64,000 bases of DNA from Melitaea cinxia (taxonomy: Eukaryota; Arthropoda; Insecta; Lepidoptera; Nymphalidae): the NCBI RefSeq assembly GCF_905220565.1, contig NC_059421.1:5227501-5291500 (forward strand). Reading direction: 5' to 3'. Below the pieces are notes generated by a model. It was not told where the DNA came from, did no database searches, and saw only the letters and a program-made list of their open reading frames with translations. Both the position numbers and the translations under genes were made by a program. This document shows positions 57,616-64,000 of this stretch, piece by piece. Each line of letters begins with the position of its first letter. The stretch's first letter is position 1.

Positions 57616-58262
57616 GTTGAGGAATTAGTCGGTCTAGCACACGACAGTATCGTGCCTTTTTGCCATATCGGATGACCGGACAAGTGGATCGCTTGTGCAA
57701 CTGGTCATCATCAGCAGCAGCGAGTTGCATGGGATTGCAAACAGGCTACAGCGGACGGCGCTTGGAGATCGCGCCTGTCAGGAGAGGAGAGGTGAAAAGG
57801 AAGGAAGTGGAACGAGGGACGAAGCCGCGTGACGCGTAAAGTATACAGTCCATTGAAGTTATCATCGGAAAAACTGTGAGTGATTTAAAATTTCAATTAT
57901 TTAAAACTTTCAAGCTAAATTAAACCTTAAATTCATTAGTGCTACAACTTTGAAGATTTGCAAAGACAATCGTTAGTTTAAAATTGTTATGGTGAATTTG
58001 AACTTTATTTATAAGAGAAATTTAACTTAGTAAATTTACAGTAGAATAGAACTTAGTGTAATTAGTTTAAGTTATAAATGTGGTTGAGACGGGGAACCTA
58101 TGCCCGATTTTGTTAAATATTCTAATTGTTAAAACACTTGTAAAATTTTTAGTCATTAACTTAGTGTCTTTGGACATTTGTAATTTGTTCTGTGCATTTA
58201 AACTTCATAAGGGTCTCAGTGGGATATTGTTTGTTTAGTTTATTACAGCAAATCAACTTGAA

Positions 58263-61200
58263 ATGGAGAATTTAATTAAAGTGCAGATGAATCTTTATGA
58301 TCGAATGTCGAAGGCTTTAAATAACTATAAAAAGTCTCCCAAAGATCGTATAAATAAACAATATCTCGAAACTAGAATGGAAGTTTTGGATGGGTTTTGG
58401 TCTCAAATTAATGATAATCATAGTAATATCATTAATATGTCCAAAGGGTTAACCGAACCATATTTCAATGAGGATATCATAGGAAACATTGAAAATTTAT
58501 ATCTTGAATACAAAACTATCTTAAAACTTGCTTTTTCATCTTTACAAGGTACCAGTAAGGATAATTCTAATGTAAATGTTCCTAGTTTTAATATAAAATT
58601 GCCGCGAATAGTTATTCCAACATTTAGCGGTCAGTATTCAGAATGGACTACTTTTAGAGATCTTTTTGTTTCACTTGTCCATTCCAATAGTCAATTAGAT
58701 AATGTTCAGAAGATGCACTATCTGAAAGGATATTTGTCCGGTGAAGCCGAACAGCTTCTGAGACAAATACCCATAGCGGATTCAAATTATGAGAGATGTT
58801 GGTCTTTACTTAATTCTAGATATAATAACAAAAAATACTTGTCGCACTTTATTCTAAAACGTTTATTAAGTCAAAAAAACATTACATGTGAATCGTGTTA
58901 TGGTTTAAAAAATTTAATTGATACTACAAATGATTGTTTGAGTTCACTGACTAACTTGGGCATAGACGTAAGTACCTGGGATATCATTATTATTCACATA
59001 CTTACCTTGAAACTCGATCCGGAGTCCAGAAAGCAGTGGGAATTCTCTGTAACTAATAACAACACTTCTGATGAATTACCTACATTTAAACAATTTACAG
59101 AATTTCTAACCAACCGTTATCGTGCTTTAGAGTTTTTAGACTCAAAAACAACACCTGTAAATCGAAATATTAATGTCCAAAATAACAGTAATAATACTTC
59201 TAAAGTAAATACGCTTAAGACTTTTCATGCTTCTTCATTTAAAAGTCAGTGTGCATTTTGTAAGGATAATAATCATAGTATTATAAATTGTAATCTTTTT
59301 TCTCGAGAAACTGTAGAAGCTCGACGCAATTTTGTCCATAACAATAACTTATGTTTCAATTGCTTGGGAGGGAACCATTCAGCAAAATTTTGTCGAAACT
59401 TAAAAACATGTCGCATATGCAAAGGGCAACACCATTCCCTATTGCATCCAAGTAATAAAGGTACTGCTGAGACAAACCCCGTCAGTACAAAGAATAGTGA
59501 TACACTGCCGCCTAGAGAGGTTACTTCATCGTGTTCGAAAGTTGAAACACCCGTACACGTAGCGGGAAATTCGACTCCATTAGCCACATTATTTTCTACA
59601 GAACAAGCTCGTAGTCAAGTATTGTTGGCTACTGCGTTAGTCAAGGCCGCGTCGAAGACTGGAGAACATGTTATTATTAGAGCGTTGTTGGATCAAGGAT
59701 CACAGGCATCGTTTGTTACAGAAGCAACTGTTCAGTACCTGGGATTAAGGAAAATACCCATAACAGAACATGTATCGGTGCTAGGAGGTGATAATAAATT
59801 ATCTCCAAAAACAATGGTGTTAATAAATCTCAAATCCTTGGTTGACCCATCTTATGACATCAATGTGAAGGCTTATGTTTTAAAAACAATCACTAGTCTT
59901 CTACCAAGTAGGAAGCTAGATATATTGGAATGGCTCGAAACTCTTGAGATAGAGTTGGCAGATCCGAATTATCGCACACCTAATAAAATTGATATTTTAT
60001 TGGGTGCTGAGGTTTACGGCAAGGTAATTCGAGAAGGTATTAAAAGGGGTCCTCAGGGTTCACCGGTAGCGCAATGTACATCTTTTGGATGGATTGTGTC
60101 TGGTGAGATAAAGGCAGCAGATAGAGATATCAAATTAAATGAACATAAAACTTTTCACTGTCGGACGGACGAGAATGATATGCTCAAACGTTTTTGGGAA
60201 TTGGAGTCGGACTTGGAACTAACAAAGCACCAAACAATGTCAGACGAGGAACTAATTTGCGAAAAACTATTTAATAGTACTACTAAAAGGAATGAAGACG
60301 GTAGATATGTAGTTCACTTACCCTTTAAAACAGATGACCCAGATTGTAAACGTAGTTCTTCTCGGGATATAGCTGAAAAAAGATGGCAGAAATTAAAATT
60401 AAGATTAAAATCAAATTTAGAATTTTGTAATAAATATGAAGCAGTAATGGAAGAGTACTTACATCATGGTCATATGGAACCAGTACCTATATCGGAAGAA
60501 AAGGTGTCAAATGCAGTTTACTTACCTCATCACGCAGTAGTGCGAGATGATAAGGATACCACGAAGCTAAGGGTTGTATTTGATGCATCTGCAAAGGGGA
60601 AAAATGAGGTTTCATTAAATGATTGCTTGTTGATAGGCCCAAGTCTTCAACCAGATCTACGGCACATTTTGATGCGTTGGAGGATACATCCTATTTGCCT
60701 AGTAGCTGACATTGAGAAGATGTACCGGATGGTCAATGTAGCAAGAGAGCACGTTGATTTTCAGCGTATAATCTGGAAGGATAATAAATCAGGTGAAGAC
60801 AGAATTTTCAGACTTCTTACTGTTACATTTGGCACGGCTTCTGCACCATATCTTGCAATAAAAGCACTTCAGCAAGTTGCAATCGATGAAGGCATCAATT
60901 ACCCTTTAGCAGCAAAGGTGACTTTAAATGATTTTTACGTTGACGATCTGTTGAGTGGATGCGAATCTGTAGAGCAAGGGCTTAAGTTATACAACGAGAT
61001 GAATGCTATGTTGAGCAAGGGTGGTTTTAAATTACATAAATGGTCAAGCAATAGCAATACAATGTTAGAAAGCATAAAGGGGGTAAATAGTAATGAAGAA
61101 ACAATAGAAGGAATACATCTTAAACTAGATAATGTATTAAAAATATTAGGAATTACCTGGGACCGCAGCAGTGACTCCTTCGTGTACTCGGTGAATCTTC

Positions 61201-63482
61201 CAGAGATGCAGCAACCTGTAACAAAAAGAAAAATATTAGCTGATGTGGCACGTCTATACGATCCGTTGGGTTGGATAGCGCCAACCATTGTACTAGCAAA
61301 AGCAATGATTCAAAAGCTATGGTTGGCCGGGTTGACTTGGGATGAGATAGTGCCCACAAACTTAATGGACGAATGGATCACTTACCGTGATAAGTTAAAA
61401 GGGTTATCAGAGTTTCGCTTACCTAGATGGTTGGGTACTACTTCTAATAATACCACGGTGGAATTGCATGGATTTTGTGATGCCTCCAAGATGGCCTATG
61501 CAGCAGTTATTTGCATTCGTGTAATTAATCCAAACGGTTTTATTCACAGCTCACTTATTGCAGCAAAAACAAAGGTAGCCCCAGTCAAGCAGGTGTCTAT
61601 TCCAAGGCTGGAATTATGTGGTGCCGTTCTACTTACCAGATTGATTTTAGAAGTAGCTGAGGTCATGAATATTCCGAAGGCAAATCTGCATGCATGGACT
61701 GATTCAACAATCGTTCTTGCGTGGCTCAACAGCCATCCCAGTCGATGGAAAGTGTTCATCGCTAACCGCGTTTCCGAAATTTTATGTTCATTGGACTCAC
61801 ATCAATGGGCACATGTAATATCCAAACAGAATCCAGCAGACTGCGCCTCAAGAGGTTTACAACCTTCTGAATTAACACATAATGAATTGTGGTTAAAGGG
61901 ACCTGAATTTCTTACTGAAGGTACAATACAATATGCGAAACCTAAGGATATTAGCACTGACTTAGAGGCAGTAAAGACACATTGTGCTGTAGTTAACACT
62001 CCTTTCATTGAGAGGTTTTCTTCTCTTACGAGATTAACTCGAGTTATAGCTTATTGTCGTCGTTTCATTGCTAAGACTAAACGATCCAAAGATATTGAAA
62101 CCACTTACCTTTCGAGCGAAGAATTAGCCGCAGCGCTAGAGGTGTGCATTCGATTTGTTCAACAGGAATACTTTAAGGAAGAATTGTCTGCAATATATCA
62201 AAATAAGACTTTAAGTAAGAAAAGCAAACTCTTTTCTTTAAATCCGTTTCTCGATGAGAAACAATTATTACGAGTTGGGGGCAGATTGGAGCAATCCAAT
62301 TTAAGCAGGGAGAGAAAACACCCAATTCTGTTGCCACGGACATCTAGTTTGTCGAAACTAATTGTTGAAAACGCACATAAATGTACATTACATGGGGGAC
62401 ATCAATTGGTGTTGAATTTTTTGCAATCCAAATACTGGATTTTAGGGGCAAAACAGCTAGTAAAGGCTACCACAAGAAATTGCATAACCTGTGTAAAAAA
62501 TGCTGCTATCACCAAAAATCAAATGATGGGACAGCTTCCTACAGCCAGATCCACACCATGTCGTCCGTTCAAACGCAGCGGAGTGGATTACGCGGGTCCC
62601 ATTCACTTAAGAACTTCTAAGGGTCGGGGACATCACTCTTATAAAGGATACATATGTTTGTTTGTCTGTATGTCCACAAGGGCCATACATTTAGTAGTTG
62701 TAAGCGACCTCACCGCTCAAGCTTTCTTACAAGCTTTTAAACGGTTTGTTGCTCGCAGAGGCCATTGCCAAGATATCTGGAGCGACAATGGAACTAGTTT
62801 CACGGGGGCAGCTGCAGAACTAAAGAAAATGTTCGCTTCTGAAGCTGCAGGAATATTTAAGGAGGTAGCGGAATCATTGGCTATAAATGGAACAAACTGG
62901 CATTTTATCCCTCCCCATTCACCTAATTTCGGCGGTTTGTGGGAAGCTGGTGTAAGGTCCGTCAAATTCCACTTAAAAAGGGTAATCGGCGATTCTACTC
63001 TAACTTTTGAAGAGATGTCGACAGTCTTGGCACAAATCGAGGCATGTTTAAATTCTAGGCCACTTTGTGGTGTTACTGACGATCCGAATGTTGAGGTTCT
63101 GACACCAGCTCATTTTCTTGTGGGCGAATCCTTGGTTACACCACCCGACTATAATTACGAGCACGATGGAGTAGCGTCTCTTCGAAGGTGGCAGTATACA
63201 CAACGAATGCTTCAATCTTTTTGGCGAAAATGGTCTCAGGAATATCTAACCAAATTCCTACACAGATATAAATGGGCGACTCCATCTTCATCACCTGCCG
63301 TTGGTGATATTGTAGTAGTAAAGGAGGATGGTTTGCCTCCTTGCAGATGGTTATATGGTAGAATTATTGATACTCACCCAGGTTTGGACAACGTTGTTCG
63401 GGTAGTCACGATTAAGACGAATAAAAACACTGTATTAAAAAGGCCAACATCAAAACTATGTATTTTGCCAATTGAAAAATAA
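58263..63482 (+). CDS. BEL/Pao gag-pol polyprotein, 1739 residues
   Basis: One continuous frame. Gag: DUF1759-type segment with IPTFSGQYSEW (about residues 117-127), then three zinc-knuckle-like groups starting at C330, C364 and C383. Aspartic protease: ALLDQGS with catalytic D477. Reverse transcriptase: VFDASAKG near 772-779 and YVDD at 892-895. RNase H: D1073 (FCDASK) and D1147 (AWTDST). Integrase: zinc site H1372/H1377, C1407, C1410, then catalytic D1442 (VDYAGP), D1508 (SDNG) and E1561 (GGLWEAG). All key residues are present, so the enzyme set looks intact. ATG chosen as the first in frame, 665 bases after the LTR. Not a host gene. Confidence 0.97.
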   Translation: MENLIKVQMNLYDRMSKALNNYKKSPKDRINKQYLETRMEVLDGFWSQINDNHSNIINMSKGLTEPYFNEDIIGNIENLYLEYKTILKLAFSSLQGTSKDNSNVNVPSFNIKLPRIVIPTFSGQYSEWTTFRDLFVSLVHSNSQLDNVQKMHYLKGYLSGEAEQLLRQIPIADSNYERCWSLLNSRYNNKKYLSHFILKRLLSQKNITCESCYGLKNLIDTTNDCLSSLTNLGIDVSTWDIIIIHILTLKLDPESRKQWEFSVTNNNTSDELPTFKQFTEFLTNRYRALEFLDSKTTPVNRNINVQNNSNNTSKVNTLKTFHASSFKSQCAFCKDNNHSIINCNLFSRETVEARRNFVHNNNLCFNCLGGNHSAKFCRNLKTCRICKGQHHSLLHPSNKGTAETNPVSTKNSDTLPPREVTSSCSKVETPVHVAGNSTPLATLFSTEQARSQVLLATALVKAASKTGEHVIIRALLDQGSQASFVTEATVQYLGLRKIPITEHVSVLGGDNKLSPKTMVLINLKSLVDPSYDINVKAYVLKTITSLLPSRKLDILEWLETLEIELADPNYRTPNKIDILLGAEVYGKVIREGIKRGPQGSPVAQCTSFGWIVSGEIKAADRDIKLNEHKTFHCRTDENDMLKRFWELESDLELTKHQTMSDEELICEKLFNSTTKRNEDGRYVVHLPFKTDDPDCKRSSSRDIAEKRWQKLKLRLKSNLEFCNKYEAVMEEYLHHGHMEPVPISEEKVSNAVYLPHHAVVRDDKDTTKLRVVFDASAKGKNEVSLNDCLLIGPSLQPDLRHILMRWRIHPICLVADIEKMYRMVNVAREHVDFQRIIWKDNKSGEDRIFRLLTVTFGTASAPYLAIKALQQVAIDEGINYPLAAKVTLNDFYVDDLLSGCESVEQGLKLYNEMNAMLSKGGFKLHKWSSNSNTMLESIKGVNSNEETIEGIHLKLDNVLKILGITWDRSSDSFVYSVNLPEMQQPVTKRKILADVARLYDPLGWIAPTIVLAKAMIQKLWLAGLTWDEIVPTNLMDEWITYRDKLKGLSEFRLPRWLGTTSNNTTVELHGFCDASKMAYAAVICIRVINPNGFIHSSLIAAKTKVAPVKQVSIPRLELCGAVLLTRLILEVAEVMNIPKANLHAWTDSTIVLAWLNSHPSRWKVFIANRVSEILCSLDSHQWAHVISKQNPADCASRGLQPSELTHNELWLKGPEFLTEGTIQYAKPKDISTDLEAVKTHCAVVNTPFIERFSSLTRLTRVIAYCRRFIAKTKRSKDIETTYLSSEELAAALEVCIRFVQQEYFKEELSAIYQNKTLSKKSKLFSLNPFLDEKQLLRVGGRLEQSNLSRERKHPILLPRTSSLSKLIVENAHKCTLHGGHQLVLNFLQSKYWILGAKQLVKATTRNCITCVKNAAITKNQMMGQLPTARSTPCRPFKRSGVDYAGPIHLRTSKGRGHHSYKGYICLFVCMSTRAIHLVVVSDLTAQAFLQAFKRFVARRGHCQDIWSDNGTSFTGAAAELKKMFASEAAGIFKEVAESLAINGTNWHFIPPHSPNFGGLWEAGVRSVKFHLKRVIGDSTLTFEEMSTVLAQIEACLNSRPLCGVTDDPNVEVLTPAHFLVGESLVTPPDYNYEHDGVASLRRWQYTQRMLQSFWRKWSQEYLTKFLHRYKWATPSSSPAVGDIVVVKEDGLPPCRWLYGRIIDTHPGLDNVVRVVTIKTNKNTVLKRPTSKLCILPIEK

Positions 63483-63556
63483 ATTTAAGTATATTGTTAA
63501 TTTGCTGTAATTAGTTTTATAAGTTTTTGTCTATTATTGTAACATTTAAAGTGCCC

Positions 63557-63643
63557 ATGGTGGGCGGTTCTTTACAAGGACATCACTGTCCTCATGGTTA
63601 GCGGCTCTCTATAAGGACATCACTGTCCTTATGGTGGGCGGTA
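63557..63643 (+). repeat. Short direct repeats and hairpin before the 3' LTR
   Basis: catggtgggcggt recurs as catggttagcggc and tatggtgggcggt with aaggacatcactgtcct between copies. ataaggaca/tgtccttat can form a hairpin. The last purine-rich gtgggcggta abuts the LTR and may act as the polypurine tract. Confidence 0.6.
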
Positions 63644-63914
63644 TGTTCAATGTATGTTTAATTATTGCTTTGTGGAACAAAACACAGATGGCGTTGATTG
63701 TCTGTTAGATCGCGCTATCTTTGTGCCGTGTAAATTTATTTAGTCAAATATTGCGTTTATGTTCGGTACTGATTTTATTAGTGGAATATTGATTATCATT
63801 CATTAAAGTTTAATTCCTCACATCAAAACACTGGTAGTTTTATTGAGACGCCAGAGGGAGCTGAAAGTTCTCAGGGTGAACTAGCGTGGTCGCTAAGTAC
63901 TACAGTCTTGTACA
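63644..63914 (+). repeat. 3' LTR of BEL/Pao element
   Basis: 271 bp, from TGTTCAATGTATG to ...TCTTGTACA, followed by the TCTT duplication at 63915-63918. No difference from the 5' LTR was seen. Confidence 0.95.
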
Positions 63915-64000
63915 TCTTTTTTTGCTTTTTATAAAAATTTATTATGTTTTTGTTATATTTCTTAAAAATTTACTTTGAAAAATTGTTTTGTTTTTGAAAT
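63915..64000 (+). mobile_element. Continuation of the piggyBac-like element
   Basis: T/A-rich sequence after the TCTT duplication, by logic the right flank of the split piggyBac-like element. Its right inverted terminus and TTAA are beyond the window. Confidence 0.5.

Larger units (their letters stand above)
57327..63914 (+). mobile_element. Complete BEL/Pao LTR retrotransposon
   Basis: 6588 bp: LTR 57327-57597, primer-binding site next to it, gag-pol frame 58263-63482, a repeat/purine-rich block, and LTR 63644-63914. TCTT flanks both sides (57323-57326 and 63915-63918), a 4-bp target duplication. Domain order protease, RT, RNase H, integrase is that of BEL/Pao. No envelope frame is present. 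The LTRs appear identical by eye over 271 bp and the frame is unbroken, so the copy is young and may be active. Confidence 0.95.

Noticed and set aside
60935..61288. 117-codon minus-strand open frame and other antisense frames in 59273-62965
   Set aside because: Shadows of the BEL/Pao gag-pol coding sequence.
1..64000. CRISPR arrays, bacterial operons, riboswitches
   Set aside because: Nothing with regular spaced repeats or bacterial gene layout; the window is animal nuclear DNA.

Overview
The window looks like nuclear DNA of a lepidopteran insect (butterfly or moth). It is AT-rich, with long introns, and is littered with repeats of the kinds that fill lepidopteran genomes: tRNA-derived SINEs, RTE-like LINE tails, Helitron-like 'CTAGCTG..CCCGCG' repeats, piggyBac, BEL/Pao and R1-type elements. 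Species was not determined.

Positions 1 to about 45,300 are occupied by one host gene on the + strand, the 3' part of an irre-cell-recognition-module adhesion receptor (roughest/kirre, the insect Neph/Kirrel homologue). Seventeen exons with consensus splice sites can be joined in one continuous frame from 4386 to the stop at 41565-41567. They encode 701 residues: most of Ig domain 2, Ig domains 3-5, one transmembrane helix, a cytoplasmic tail of about 330 residues, and a C-terminal Thr-His-Val PDZ ligand. The start codon, signal peptide, Ig1 and the first part of Ig2 must lie upstream of the window. The intron from 5271 to 21904 is 16.6 kb and is packed with repeats. A long AT-rich stretch after the stop (41568 to about 45,300) is nearly free of recognisable transposons and is probably the 3' UTR.

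Positions 45,300 to 56,348 hold no host gene that I can support. They contain SINEs, an RTE-like tail, a 1.47-kb element with inverted termini (49431-50897) enclosing an unrecognised peptide, a LINE 3' end (51110-51360) and a 5'-truncated R1-type LINE with 15-bp target-site duplications (51988-52408).

Positions 56,349 to 64,000 are a nested transposon. A decayed piggyBac-like element (TTAA at 56349, with N-terminal and C-terminal transposase remnants) was invaded by a complete BEL/Pao LTR retrotransposon (57327-63914). That element has two 271-bp LTRs that look identical, one unbroken 1739-codon gag-pol frame and a TCTT target duplication, so the insertion is very young. The piggyBac sequence resumes at 63915 and leaves the window.

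I found no CRISPR array, operon or functional tRNA gene, and nothing that clearly forms a new biological system. The best leads are a perfect 35-bp hairpin in an intron, the intact BEL element, a tandem array with tRNA-like folds, and the unknown peptide within the inverted-terminus element.
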